Positions 10,842 to 20,866 of a stretch of 32,758 nucleotides of DNA are shown here, in pieces. The stretch's first letter is position 1; each line of letters opens with the position of its first letter. The notes below the pieces were generated by a model. The model was not told the DNA's origin and made no database searches. It saw nothing but the letters and a program-made list of their open reading frames with translations. Made by a program: the position numbers and the translations under genes. The stretch lies in NCBI GenBank assembly GCA_902590365.1, contig CACIWJ010000004.1, positions 1 through 32,758 on the forward strand, written 5' to 3'. The stretch is from an uncultured Pelagibacteraceae bacterium. GTDB lineage: Bacteria > Pseudomonadota > Alphaproteobacteria > Pelagibacterales > Pelagibacteraceae.

Positions 10842-12947
10842 ATGGAAGCTTCAGCATCAAATATACTTCAACTTATTATTTTGGCGGGTTTACTCTCAAT
10901 TGTTTATGGATATTTCACTGGAAAGAATATTTTAAGTTCTAGTGCTGGAAACAGTAAAATGCAGGAAATTGCATCAGCTATACAAGTTGGCGCAAAAGCT
11001 TATTTAAATAGACAGTACAAGACTATAGCAATTGTTGGAGTGGTTGTTCTAGTTATCATTAGTTATGCATTTAGTATTTTAGTTGGCTTAGGATATTTAA
11101 TTGGTGCTACATTATCTGGGATTGCTGGATATGTTGGTATGCTTGTATCAGTACAAGCAAACGTAAGAACAGCAGAAGCTTCAAGAAAAGGATTATCTCA
11201 AGGACTTTCAATAGCTTTTAAGTCCGGAGCTGTTACAGGTATGTTAGTTGCAGGTTTGGCACTATTGGCAATTGCAGTTTATTATTATTTGTTACTATCT
11301 TATGGAATTGAAGAAAGAGAAATAGTAAATGCTTTAGTTGCACTAGGTTTTGGTGCATCACTAATCTCAATTTTTGCAAGACTCGGCGGAGGAATTTTCA
11401 CTAAAGGTGCAGATGTGGGTGCTGATTTAGTGGGGAAAGTAGAAGCTGGCATTCCAGAAGATGACCCTAGAAATCCTGCTGTAATAGCAGACAATGTAGG
11501 TGATAATGTTGGTGATTGTGCTGGAATGGCTGCTGATTTATTTGAGACATATGCAGTAACAATAGTTGCTACTATGGTATTATCTTCAATATTTTTTCAT
11601 GGAGATCTTAATATGATGGTTTATCCTTTATCCATTGGCGGAGCTTGTATTTTGACTTCTATTCTTGGAACATTTTTTGTCAAATTAGGAAAATCTAAAA
11701 ATATTATGGCTGCATTATATAAAGGTTTTATTGCTACAGCAGTCACATCTCTAATAATTCTATATCCAATTACAGATTATGTTTTGGGTTTAGAAAATAA
11801 TTATTCAGTAGCAAATAAATCATTTTCTGGAATGAGTTTATACATTTGCGGAGTCATAGGGTTGGTTATTACTGGTTTATTAATTTGGGTAACAGAATAT
11901 TACACTGGAACTAATTATAGACCTGTTAAAAGTGTTGCTTCTTCATCAACAACTGGGCATGGAACTAATGTAATTCAAGGTTTAGCAGTTTCAATGGAAG
12001 CTACTGCAATTCCAGCCTTAATTATTGTTGGTGGAATACTATTAACAAACTATATTGCAGGACTTTTCGGTATTGCAATTGCTGTAACTACAATGTTGGC
12101 ACTAGCAGGTATGGTAGTAGCTTTAGATGCATATGGACCTGTTACAGATAATGCTGGTGGAATTGCAGAAATGTCTAATTTACCTAAAAATGTTAGAAAA
12201 ACTACAGACGCACTTGATGCTGTTGGCAACACTACTAAAGCAGTTACAAAAGGTTATGCAATAGGCTCAGCTGGTCTTGGAGCATTAGTTTTATTTGCTG
12301 CTTATACAGAAGATATTAAACATTTTTCAAAAGTCGCTGGATCAGAATTAGAGGGAATTATTGTAACATTTGATTTATCCAATCCTTTTGTAGTAGTAGG
12401 ATTATTAGTTGGTGGTATGCTTCCATATTTATTTGGCTCTATGGGAATGCAAGCTGTAGGTAGAGCAGGTGGAGCAGTAGTTGTTGAAGTAAGAAGACAA
12501 TTTAAAAAAATTCCAGGAATTATGAAAAGAAAGTCAAAACCAGATTATGGTAAACTGGTTGATTTATTAACTAAAGCAGCTATTAAAGAAATGATAGTTC
12601 CATCATTATTGCCTGTTTTATCACCAATTGTTTTATATTTATTTATCCTACCTATCGGAGGTCAAGTTGCTGCTTTATCATCTGTAGGAGCAATGTTGTT
12701 AGGTGTAATAATTACCGGTTTATTTGTTGCAATATCAATGACTGCTGGTGGTGGTGCTTGGGATAATGCAAAAAAATATATTGAAGATGGAAATTATGGT
12801 GGCAAAGGTTCGGAAGCGCATAAAGCTGCTGTGACTGGTGACACAGTCGGTGATCCATACAAAGACACTGCAGGACCAGCTGTTAATCCTATGATTAAAA
12901 TTACTAATATTGTAGCATTATTGTTATTAGCTGTTATAGCCGGTTAA
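10842..12947 (+). CDS. hppA: K+-independent-type H+-translocating inorganic pyrophosphatase
   Basis: [60 protein letters not shown] (Lys at the position associated with K+ independence); [12 protein letters not shown]. Confidence 0.97.
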   Translation: MEASASNILQLIILAGLLSIVYGYFTGKNILSSSAGNSKMQEIASAIQVGAKAYLNRQYKTIAIVGVVVLVIISYAFSILVGLGYLIGATLSGIAGYVGMLVSVQANVRTAEASRKGLSQGLSIAFKSGAVTGMLVAGLALLAIAVYYYLLLSYGIEEREIVNALVALGFGASLISIFARLGGGIFTKGADVGADLVGKVEAGIPEDDPRNPAVIADNVGDNVGDCAGMAADLFETYAVTIVATMVLSSIFFHGDLNMMVYPLSIGGACILTSILGTFFVKLGKSKNIMAALYKGFIATAVTSLIILYPITDYVLGLENNYSVANKSFSGMSLYICGVIGLVITGLLIWVTEYYTGTNYRPVKSVASSSTTGHGTNVIQGLAVSMEATAIPALIIVGGILLTNYIAGLFGIAIAVTTMLALAGMVVALDAYGPVTDNAGGIAEMSNLPKNVRKTTDALDAVGNTTKAVTKGYAIGSAGLGALVLFAAYTEDIKHFSKVAGSELEGIIVTFDLSNPFVVVGLLVGGMLPYLFGSMGMQAVGRAGGAVVVEVRRQFKKIPGIMKRKSKPDYGKLVDLLTKAAIKEMIVPSLLPVLSPIVLYLFILPIGGQVAALSSVGAMLLGVIITGLFVAISMTAGGGAWDNAKKYIEDGNYGGKGSEAHKAAVTGDTVGDPYKDTAGPAVNPMIKITNIVALLLLAVIAG

Positions 12948-13417
12948 TTATCTTTCATTCTCTTAGCTCTGTTTCCAAGGGGATCATTAATTTTTTGTCT
13001 CATGCTAGATAAGAAATCGTATACAAATGATCTTTTTCGATAAACAGGATCAGTTTGATTAACAGCAATTTTAATATCATTCATGGATTGTTTGTCATAA
13101 AACTTTTTACTTGATAAAAGTCCCATTTTATTAATTTCTAATACTAAAACATTATTAACTAATAATTCCTTTTTTCCTAATTTAAAAATTGAGCCAACTG
13201 AAGTTTTTCTTTCTATATAGATCCAAACATCATTGTCAAAAGTACTTTTTGTTGAAGGTTTACCTAATAAATTAATTATATCATTTTTGTTAGTTTGATT
13301 TATAACTAAATTATCATGCTTTTTGTCTAAGAATTGTACACCGTGATGTTTTGCTACTTTATCAAATGAGCAATTTAAAATAAATATAAAAGGAAGTAAT
13401 AAATAAATTTTTCTCAT
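12944..13417 (-). CDS. bamE: Outer membrane assembly lipoprotein BamE/SmpA family
   Basis: Signal sequence ending [38 protein letters not shown] SmpA/OmlA pattern. Confidence 0.8.
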   Translation of the reverse strand: MRKIYLLLPFIFILNCSFDKVAKHHGVQFLDKKHDNLVINQTNKNDIINLLGKPSTKSTFDNDVWIYIERKTSVGSIFKLGKKELLVNNVLVLEINKMGLLSSKKFYDKQSMNDIKIAVNQTDPVYRKRSFVYDFLSSMRQKINDPLGNRAKRMKDN

Positions 13418-13889
13418 GTCTGAAAATTATATAAATATTTATAACAATTTAGTAAATTTCTCTAGAAATAAAAAGCTTTTTACAGAATTTACTAAAGAAG
13501 ATACTTTTTCAGATAGATTGATTATTTTTCTATTACATTTTGCATTTTTTCTTAAAATTTACAAAAATAATGAAAATCAAGATAAAATGCAAAATATATA
13601 CGATTATATATTTAAACAAATAGAATTAAATATCAGAGAGATAGGTTATGGAGATATGTCCATAAATAAAAAAATGAAAAGTTATATAAATATATTTCAT
13701 ACTTTATTAAAAAAAATAGATATCTGGGAAAAAATTGATCATGAGGAAAGAGATGATCTATTAAGAAGCTTCCTAAATTATAATAAAGATATGAGGAATT
13801 TAAGTAAATATTTTGAAAAATACAGATTATTTTTATTAAAAAGTTCTTTAAATTTGTTTATAAAAGGTGTAGTTAATCCAGAATTATAA
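13416..13889 (+). CDS. Ubiquinol-cytochrome c chaperone (CBP3-like) family protein
   Basis: [16 protein letters not shown]...[35 protein letters not shown]; divergent from bamE as in other alphaproteobacteria. Confidence 0.7.
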   Translation: MSENYINIYNNLVNFSRNKKLFTEFTKEDTFSDRLIIFLLHFAFFLKIYKNNENQDKMQNIYDYIFKQIELNIREIGYGDMSINKKMKSYINIFHTLLKKIDIWEKIDHEERDDLLRSFLNYNKDMRNLSKYFEKYRLFLLKSSLNLFIKGVVNPEL

Positions 13890-13891
13890 TT

Positions 13892-14071
13892 ATGGCTGTA
13901 CCAAAGCGAAAAACATCGAAATCTAGAACGGGTAAAAGACGTTCACATATAAAATTTTCTACGAAAAATATTATAGAGGACAAAAAGAGTGGAGAATACC
14001 GTTTATCCCATCATTTAGATTTAAAAACTGGCATGTATAAAGGAAGACAAATCTTAGACCCCAAAGAATAA
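13892..14071 (+). CDS. rpmF: 50S ribosomal protein L32 (not in supplied ORF track)
   Basis: Translated by eye: [59 protein letters not shown]. Confidence 0.95.
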   Translation: MAVPKRKTSKSRTGKRRSHIKFSTKNIIEDKKSGEYRLSHHLDLKTGMYKGRQILDPKE

Positions 14072-14095
14072 ATACTTTATAATAACAATAAGATA

Positions 14096-15103
14096 ATGTC
14101 CAAAGATGTAACAATTGCTGTTGACGCAATGGGTGGAGATGGTTCACCTAAAAAAGTTATTGATGGAATTTCTAACCATTACAAAAATTCAAAAAGTACA
14201 TTTTATCGTATTTTTGGTGATGAAGATCAAATAAAAAACCTAATACCAAAAACGTTAAGTAATAATAACTTTGAAATTGTCCATACAAAAAATTTTGTTA
14301 AGGGAACCGATACACCACTCGAAGCTGCCAAGAGAGGAAAAGATACTAGTATGTGGCTAGCAATCGAAAATGTTAAAAATAAAGAAGCTGACACCATCAT
14401 ATCAGCAGGTAACACCGGCGCTTTATTAGTAATTTCTAAATTAAATTTAAAGATGATCGAAAATATTGATAAGCCAGCCTTATCAGCATTATGGCCAAAC
14501 AAAAAAGGAATGAGTGTAGTTTTAGATTTAGGTGCAAATATTGAATGTAATGATAAAAACTTAGTTGATTTTGCTATAATGGGTTCGTCTTTATTTAAAT
14601 CATTGTTTCCAAATGAAACAGCAAAAGTTGCTTTACTAAATATTGGCTCTGAAGAAATTAAAGGTAATGAAGTAATTAAGAGCACTTATCAAAAACTTAA
14701 TCAGATTCATAAAGAAGAACAATATGAATTTAAAGGATATATAGAAGGAAATAGTTTAATGAATGGTGAAGTAAATGTAATTGTAGCAGATGGATTTACA
14801 GGCAATGTTGCTCTAAAAACAGCAGAGGGAACTGCAAATTTTATTACCAGCGAATTAAAGAAAGCTATGAAAAGCTCGTTATTGGGAAAAATTTCAGGAT
14901 TATTAAGTTACATTAATTTAAATCAATTTAAGCAAAGATTAGACCCAAGACTTTATAACGGAGCAATATTTATAGGATTAGATTCTCCAGTAATAAAAAG
15001 TCATGGATCTACAGATTATATTGGTTTTTCGAATTCTTTAAGTGTTTGCGAAAAAATAGTAAAAGGAGATTTGATTAATAAAATTAAAAAAAATATTAGT
15101 TAA
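14096..15103 (+). CDS. plsX: Phosphate acyltransferase PlsX
   Basis: IAVDAMGGDGSPKKVIDGI; ISAGNTGALLVISKL; LDLGANIECN; ADGFTGNVALKTAEG. Confidence 0.96.
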   Translation: MSKDVTIAVDAMGGDGSPKKVIDGISNHYKNSKSTFYRIFGDEDQIKNLIPKTLSNNNFEIVHTKNFVKGTDTPLEAAKRGKDTSMWLAIENVKNKEADTIISAGNTGALLVISKLNLKMIENIDKPALSALWPNKKGMSVVLDLGANIECNDKNLVDFAIMGSSLFKSLFPNETAKVALLNIGSEEIKGNEVIKSTYQKLNQIHKEEQYEFKGYIEGNSLMNGEVNVIVADGFTGNVALKTAEGTANFITSELKKAMKSSLLGKISGLLSYINLNQFKQRLDPRLYNGAIFIGLDSPVIKSHGSTDYIGFSNSLSVCEKIVKGDLINKIKKNIS

Positions 15104-15399
15104 TGAGAATAAATTTAACCAAAAAAGATATTGTTAACTCAATCTATATGCAAATAGGTTTTTCTAAAAAGATTTCTGAAAATTTATTTGACGATATATT
15201 TTTATGTATTGTTGAAAATTTAACCAAGCATAATAAATTAAAAATATCTAAATTTGGAACTTTTGTTATTAAAAACAAAAAGAGTAGACCAGGCTTAAAT
15301 TTTAAAACAAAAGAAAAGAAAATTATTTCTCAACGTAATGTTGTTTTATTTAAACCTTCTAAAGAGTTAAAAGAATTTATTAATTCTATAAATGAATAA
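15103..15399 (+). CDS. ihfA: Integration host factor alpha subunit / HU family
   Basis: LTKKDIVNSIYMQIGFSKK...KISKFGTFVIKNKKSRPGLNFKTKEKKIISQRNVVLFKPSKELK. Confidence 0.9.
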   Translation: MRINLTKKDIVNSIYMQIGFSKKISENLFDDIFLCIVENLTKHNKLKISKFGTFVIKNKKSRPGLNFKTKEKKIISQRNVVLFKPSKELKEFINSINE

Positions 15400-15769
15400 A
15401 CTTAATTCAGCTTATAAATCTATTGGTGAGGTTGCTAAAATTTTAGGTCTAATAGATGAAAGAAAAGGTCGATTAAACACTCATACAATTAGATTTTGGG
15501 AGAAAAAATTTAAACAAATTAAACCCAAATTATTTAATAATAATAGAAGATATTATGATAAAAATTCAATCGATGTTCTTAAGAAAATCAAATATTTACT
15601 CAAAGAACAAGGAATGACTATAGATGGAGTAAATAAGATGCTTAAAAAAAATAATTCTTTAAAACTTGACGATTTTTCAAATAAACCTATAAATGTGCCA
15701 GATAATAATTTAAAGATTAAATTAAGCAAAATTTCAAAAATTATTAAAGACTTAAAGGACTTAAAATAA
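15392..15769 (+). CDS. MerR-family transcriptional regulator
   Basis: YKSIGEVAKILGL...HTIRFWEKKFKQIKPK...NRRYYDKNSIDVLKKIKYLLKEQGMTI. Confidence 0.9.
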   Translation: MNKLNSAYKSIGEVAKILGLIDERKGRLNTHTIRFWEKKFKQIKPKLFNNNRRYYDKNSIDVLKKIKYLLKEQGMTIDGVNKMLKKNNSLKLDDFSNKPINVPDNNLKIKLSKISKIIKDLKDLK

Positions 15770-15961
15770 ATGGCTAAAAAAACACATGTTAAAGTTAGGT
15801 TGGTACCCGAAGCTAAACCAAATAGTCCATATTTTTATTATGTTAAAAAACCTGCTGGCGGGGAAAAAGCAAAAATAAAATTAAAAGCAAGAAAATATAA
15901 TCCGAGCACGAGAAAGCATGAAATATTTGTAGAAAAAAAACTTCCGCCTCATAGCAAATAA
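15770..15961 (+). CDS. rpmG: 50S ribosomal protein L33
   Basis: MAKKTHVKVRLVPEA...YFYYVKKP...KIKLKARKYNPSTRKHEIFVEKKL. Confidence 0.8.
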   Translation: MAKKTHVKVRLVPEAKPNSPYFYYVKKPAGGEKAKIKLKARKYNPSTRKHEIFVEKKLPPHSK

Positions 15962-15962
15962 T

Positions 15963-16253
15963 TTATTTCTTTTTAAATACTTTCTTTTCATAATCTATAA
16001 AAGACCAGATCATATTTTTCCATATACGATTTGTAATTTTTGGATCAATACCTTTATTAATAGATTTTTTTTTAATTCTATTAAGTATTAATTTTATTCT
16101 TTTTTTGTCGACAATTTCTTTTTTAAACTGCTTTTGTTTTATTACCTGATTAACTAGATTTTTTCTAATTTTAATCAAGTTAATTAACTTATTATCTAAT
16201 TTATCTAGATTTTTTCTAATTTGATTTAATTTCTTTTTATTATTAGGCGACAT
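15963..16253 (-). CDS. Chorismate mutase type II (AroQ class)
   Basis: LNQIRKNLDKLDNKLINLIKIRKNLVNQVIKQK...KRIKLILNRI. Confidence 0.75.
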   Translation of the reverse strand: MSPNNKKKLNQIRKNLDKLDNKLINLIKIRKNLVNQVIKQKQFKKEIVDKKRIKLILNRIKKKSINKGIDPKITNRIWKNMIWSFIDYEKKVFKKK

Positions 16254-16296
16254 TTATACAATTGGATTTATTAAAAATTAATATATTTATTCTCAT

Positions 16297-17313
16297 ATGT
16301 ATACAAAAAATATTGCATTAAGAAAAAAAATTTCTGATTGGTTAATTGTAATGTTTTTTATTATATCCATAATGATTATAATTGGTGGATTAACAAGACT
16401 TACAGATTCTGGATTATCTATTACTCAATGGCAGTTATTTTCAGGTTTTTTACCTCCATTAAATGAATCAGATTGGGAAAATTATTTTTCTTTATATAAA
16501 TTAATACCTGAATATAAAATTCAAAACTTTTCTATGACTCTTGATGAATTCAAAGTAATTTTTTGGTGGGAATGGATACATAGGTTTTTAGGTCGTTTAA
16601 TTGGTATATCGTTTTTAATACCATTAATTATTTTTACAATTAATTTAGGTTTTAAAAAGTTAAGTAATCTATACTTTATTTTCTTTCTAATTTGTTTTCA
16701 GGGTTTTATTGGATGGTATATGGTTTCTAGTGGATTAGTCGATAGAGTCGATGTAAGTCATTTTAGATTATCTTTACATTTGGTAGTAGCATTTATTATA
16801 CTTTCATTAATTTTTTGGAATTATTTAAAATTATGTGAATTTAATTTAACTAAGGATAAATTAAATTATTATTTTCCAGTAATTTTTTTAATACTGATAT
16901 TTTTACAAATATCTATAGGTGCTTTTGTATCTGGTATGGATGCTGGTAAAATTTATAATACTTGGCCATTAATGGGTAGTAATTACTTCCCTGATGACAA
17001 TAAATTTATTAATTTATTCGATTTTAATGCTTTTAGTGATCCTTCACTAGTACAATTTATGCACAGGAATCTTGCATATTTAATCTTATTTTTTTATTTC
17101 TTTATCTTATTTAAAATTTACAAAAATAAAAAAAAAAGTTTTTTTAATATTATAAAATTAATTGGATTTATTCTTTTTATACAAATAATTTTAGGGATAT
17201 TTACACTTATTTATGGTGCACAGATATTTTTATCATCCATGCACCAAATTTCTTCAATTTTTTTAGTTAGTTCTTCAGTATACTTTTGTTACTTAAATTC
17301 TAGATCTAACTAA
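16297..17313 (+). CDS. ctaA: Heme A synthase (COX15/CtaA)
   Basis: GGLTRLTDSGLSITQWQLFSGFLPPLNESDWENYFSLYKLIPEY; WWEWIHRFLGRLIG; GAFVSGMDAGKIYNTWPLMG. Confidence 0.95.
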   Translation: MYTKNIALRKKISDWLIVMFFIISIMIIIGGLTRLTDSGLSITQWQLFSGFLPPLNESDWENYFSLYKLIPEYKIQNFSMTLDEFKVIFWWEWIHRFLGRLIGISFLIPLIIFTINLGFKKLSNLYFIFFLICFQGFIGWYMVSSGLVDRVDVSHFRLSLHLVVAFIILSLIFWNYLKLCEFNLTKDKLNYYFPVIFLILIFLQISIGAFVSGMDAGKIYNTWPLMGSNYFPDDNKFINLFDFNAFSDPSLVQFMHRNLAYLILFFYFFILFKIYKNKKKSFFNIIKLIGFILFIQIILGIFTLIYGAQIFLSSMHQISSIFLVSSSVYFCYLNSRSN

Positions 17314-18634
17314 CTGCTTTTAAACCAGGTTTGCCCGAAGCATTTAAAGCTTGCTCCAAGTCTGCAATAATATCGTCTGGATGTTCTATTCCAATCGATA
17401 ATCTTATATAGCCAGGTGTTACTCCTGCAGCTAAAAGTTCTTCTGGTGTTAGCTGACTATGCGTAGTTGTAGCTGGGTGTATTGCTAAGCTTCTTGCATC
17501 TCCTATATTTGCTACATGATAGAACATTTTTAAAGCTTCTATAAATTTTTTACCAGCCTCGACACCACCTTTTACTTCAATACCTACTAAAGCACCATTG
17601 CCACCTTTGAAATATTTCTTAGCTCTAGCTGCTAATTCTCCTTCATGCAAAGTAGGGTAAATTACTCTTTCAACATTTTTATGTTTGCTTAAAAAGGTAA
17701 CTACTTTTTCTGCATTTGAGCAATGTTGTTTCATTCTTAAAGGAGCTGTCTCAAGTCCTTGAATTATTCCCCATGCATTATCAGGTGCTAAGGGTGCTCC
17801 TAGGTCTCTTAGAAGACATACTCTAGCACGGACTGCAAATGAAACATTTGCTCCTGTTAATTGAGGAACTACTTCTCCCCAAACTGCACCTCCATAACTT
17901 GCGTCAGGTTCATTGAACATTGGTTGTCTTTTCTTATCTGCTGTCCAATCAAAATTACCACCATCAACTAGACAACCGCCAATAACAGTTCCATGACCAC
18001 CAATAAACTTAGTTAATGAATGAACTACTATAGCTGCCCCATGTTCAATTGGTTTACATATGACTGGAGCTGCAGTGTTATCCATAATTAATGGAATGTT
18101 ATGCTTTCTACCAATATCAGATACCTCTTTAATTGGAAAAACTCTTAAATAAGGATTTGGTAAAGTTTCAGCATAAAAACATCTTGTTTTTTCATCAATT
18201 AGTTTTTCAAAATTTTTTGGATCTGATGGATCTGCATATCGACATTCAATACCAAGTTTTTTTAAAGTATGAGTAAATAAATTCACAGTACCGCCATATA
18301 GATCTGTTGAGCTGATAAAATTATCTCCTGATTGACATACATTCATAATTGCGAATGTTGAAGCAGCTTGACCTGATCCTACAGTTACACAAGCTAAACC
18401 ACCCTCTAAAGCAGCAACTCTTTTTTCTAATACGTCATTAGTTGGATTCATAATTCTTGTGTAAATATTACCGAATTCCTTAAGTGCAAATAAGTTTGCA
18501 GCATTTTCGGTATCTTTAAACTGATACGATGTTGTTCTATAAACAGGTACAGCTACAGCAGTAGTTGCTGGGTCACTTCTATAGTCACCACCATGTAGAG
18601 CTATAGTTTCTGGATTTTTTATTTCTTTAGTCAT
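17306..18634 (-). CDS. metY: O-acetylhomoserine aminocarboxypropyltransferase / sulfhydrylase
   Basis: Cys/Met metabolism PLP family: ETIALHGGDYRSDPATTAVAVPVYRTTSYQF; VVHSLTKFIGGHGTVIGG; ARSLAIHPATTTHSQL. Confidence 0.93.
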   Translation of the reverse strand: MTKEIKNPETIALHGGDYRSDPATTAVAVPVYRTTSYQFKDTENAANLFALKEFGNIYTRIMNPTNDVLEKRVAALEGGLACVTVGSGQAASTFAIMNVCQSGDNFISSTDLYGGTVNLFTHTLKKLGIECRYADPSDPKNFEKLIDEKTRCFYAETLPNPYLRVFPIKEVSDIGRKHNIPLIMDNTAAPVICKPIEHGAAIVVHSLTKFIGGHGTVIGGCLVDGGNFDWTADKKRQPMFNEPDASYGGAVWGEVVPQLTGANVSFAVRARVCLLRDLGAPLAPDNAWGIIQGLETAPLRMKQHCSNAEKVVTFLSKHKNVERVIYPTLHEGELAARAKKYFKGGNGALVGIEVKGGVEAGKKFIEALKMFYHVANIGDARSLAIHPATTTHSQLTPEELLAAGVTPGYIRLSIGIEHPDDIIADLEQALNASGKPGLKAVS

Positions 18635-18699
18635 ATTATCTCCTTTTTTTTTACATTAATTTTATGTATTTGCTCATTTTTATTCAAGCTATATATAAA

Positions 18700-18728
18700 T
18701 TGACAATATAAGCATTTATAAGTATTAA
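18700..18728 (+). promoter_or_regulatory. Predicted sigma70-type promoter of rplM
   Basis: TTGACA (18700-18705), 17-nt spacer, TATTAA (18723-18728), 10 nt before the rplM ATG. Confidence 0.55.
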
Positions 18729-18738
18729 TCCCGCAACC

Positions 18739-19200
18739 ATGACAAAATTTGTTAAAAAATCAGAGATAAGTAATAGTTGGTATGAAATAGATGCTAAAAA
18801 TGCTGTTGTTGGCAGATTAGCTACAATAATTTCTAAAATTATTAGAGGCAAAAATAAAAATACTTATTCTCCACATATGGATGATGGAGATTTTGTTGTT
18901 GTTAAAAATATAGAAAAAATAAAATTTACAGGAAGCAAATATCAAAATAAAAAGTACTATAGACACACAGGGCATCCAGGTGGAATTAAAGAAATAACAC
19001 CTGAAAAATTAAATGAAAAAAACAAACCATCTGAAGTGTTAAAACTTGCAGTAAAAAGAATGCTGCCATCAGGACCACTTGCAAAAAAACAATTAACTAA
19101 ATTAAAAATTTACACTGGAGAAAATCATCCACATACAGCCCAAAATCCAACCATGATAGAACTTGGGAAATTAAATGCTAAAAATTTGATTAGAAATTAA
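18739..19200 (+). CDS. rplM: 50S ribosomal protein L13
   Basis: WYEIDAKNAVVGRLATIISKIIRGKNK...YYRHTGHPGGIKE. Confidence 0.97.
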   Translation: MTKFVKKSEISNSWYEIDAKNAVVGRLATIISKIIRGKNKNTYSPHMDDGDFVVVKNIEKIKFTGSKYQNKKYYRHTGHPGGIKEITPEKLNEKNKPSEVLKLAVKRMLPSGPLAKKQLTKLKIYTGENHPHTAQNPTMIELGKLNAKNLIRN

Positions 19201-19201
19201 T

Positions 19202-19639
19202 ATGGAAAATATACAACAAAATTCAACTAAAGAAAAAATTAAACTTGATTTTAAAGACGCAAATTATGCTACAGGTAAAAGAAAAACATCAATTGCTAAA
19301 ATTTGGTTAAAAAAAGGATCAGGTAAAATATTTGTAAACGGCAAAAATTACGAAGATTATTTCAAAAGAGCTAATCATAAAATGCAATTATTAAGACCTT
19401 TTGAAATATTGAATCAAGCTACATCATATGATGTTAGATGTAATGTTAAAGGTGGAGGTTTATCTGGTCAAGTAGGTGCCATGGTTCATGGTATTTCAAA
19501 AGCATTAGTTCAAATAAATCCAGAGAATAAATCGACACTTAAAAAAGAAAAACTTACCACACGTGATTCTAGGGCAGTAGAAAGAAAAAAATACGGCCAT
19601 AGAAAAGCTAGAAGAAGCTTTCAGTTTTCTAAAAGATAA
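19202..19639 (+). CDS. rpsI: 30S ribosomal protein S9
   Basis: ATGKRKTSIAKIWLKKGSGKIFVNGK; C-terminal DSRAVERKKYGHRKARRSFQFSKR. Confidence 0.97.
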   Translation: MENIQQNSTKEKIKLDFKDANYATGKRKTSIAKIWLKKGSGKIFVNGKNYEDYFKRANHKMQLLRPFEILNQATSYDVRCNVKGGGLSGQVGAMVHGISKALVQINPENKSTLKKEKLTTRDSRAVERKKYGHRKARRSFQFSKR

Positions 19640-19673
19640 TATTTTTTTCAATTTAAACTGTTATAATAATAGA

Positions 19674-20693
19674 ATGTCTAAACTAAATGTATTGGTAGCT
19701 GGATCGACTGGATATATAGGAGTTCAATTAATTAAACTTCTAATAAAGCACAAAAATATAAGAATAAAATATTTATGTGGAAATTCTTCCATAGGAAAAA
19801 AAATAACATTTTATGACAAAACTATTAAAAAAAAACTTCCAAGAATAAGTAAATTAAATAAATCAAAAATGAATGAATGTGACATAATTTTTACTGCCTT
19901 GCCCAATGGCGACGCACAAAAAGTATCTAAGTTGCTAAATAAAAAAAATACTTTAATAGATTTATCTGCTGATTTTAGACTAAATAATAGTAAATCTTAT
20001 TTTAAATGGTACAAGCAAAAACATAAATCTGTAAATAAAATTAAAAATAGTATTTATTCTTTACCTGAACTTAATCAGACAAATATTAAAAAATATCAAA
20101 TTATATCTTGTCCTGGATGTTATCCAACGTCAATATTGCTACCATTAATTCCATTGATTAAAAAAAAATTAATACTACTAGATAATATTATAATAGATTC
20201 AAAATCTGGATTTTCAGGAGCGGGTAGAGGAGTTCATAAAAAATATGCAAGTAAAAATTTGTATGAATCTTTAAGTGCTTATGGAGTCGGTTTTCATAGA
20301 CATAACTCTGAGATAGAACAAGAAATGAAAATTTATACTAATAGTAAGTTTAAAGTAACTTTTACACCTCATTTAACACCAATGTTTAGAGGAATTTTAA
20401 GCACAATATATATAGATCTTAAAAATACTATTACTCAAAGTAAAATCATTAAAGAGTTAAGAAAATTTTATAAAAATAAAAAATTTGTAAAAATTATGAA
20501 CAAAGACAAGTTATTAAGCACAAATGATGTTATTAATACAAACTATTGTTACATATCGGTGTGCAAAACTAAATATAAAAATAAATTAATATTGTTGTCA
20601 GTAATTGACAATTTAATTAAAGGTGGATCTGGCCAAGCGATACAAAATATGAATCAAAAATTTAAATTTAAAGAAAATGAAGGTTTGATATGA
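19674..20693 (+). CDS. argC: N-acetyl-gamma-glutamyl-phosphate reductase
   Basis: VLVAGSTGYIGVQLIKLL; LIDLSADFRL; ISCPGCYPTSILLPL; SGFSGAGRG. Confidence 0.96.
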   Translation: MSKLNVLVAGSTGYIGVQLIKLLIKHKNIRIKYLCGNSSIGKKITFYDKTIKKKLPRISKLNKSKMNECDIIFTALPNGDAQKVSKLLNKKNTLIDLSADFRLNNSKSYFKWYKQKHKSVNKIKNSIYSLPELNQTNIKKYQIISCPGCYPTSILLPLIPLIKKKLILLDNIIIDSKSGFSGAGRGVHKKYASKNLYESLSAYGVGFHRHNSEIEQEMKIYTNSKFKVTFTPHLTPMFRGILSTIYIDLKNTITQSKIIKELRKFYKNKKFVKIMNKDKLLSTNDVINTNYCYISVCKTKYKNKLILLSVIDNLIKGGSGQAIQNMNQKFKFKENEGLI

Positions 20694-20866
20694 AAAAAAT
20701 ATTGCTAATTTTATTTTTATTAACTTCATGTTCAAGTAGTGACAATCTTTCTAAAGTGAATAACAGATTGAATGTAGAAAATGTATTTGATTTGACAATT
20801 AATCAGTATAAAGAAATGTTAAAATATTATAATGATAATAATGATTATCCAAAAATAGATAAATAA
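20690..20866 (+). CDS. Small putative lipoprotein (58 aa, not in supplied ORF track)
   Basis: Translated by eye: MKKILLILFLLTSCSSSDNLSKVNNRLNVENVFDLTINQYKEMLKYYNDNNDYPKIDK*; lipobox LTSC; starts in an ATGA overlap with argC and ends immediately before the hom ATG. Confidence 0.75.
   Translation: MKKILLILFLLTSCSSSDNLSKVNNRLNVENVFDLTINQYKEMLKYYNDNNDYPKIDK

Noticed and set aside
11300-12232. Minus-strand ORFs at 11300-11494 and 12050-12232
   Set aside because: Antisense to hppA; shadow frames.
14227-14685. 152-aa minus-strand ORF
   Set aside because: Antisense to the well-supported plsX; composition typical of a shadow frame.
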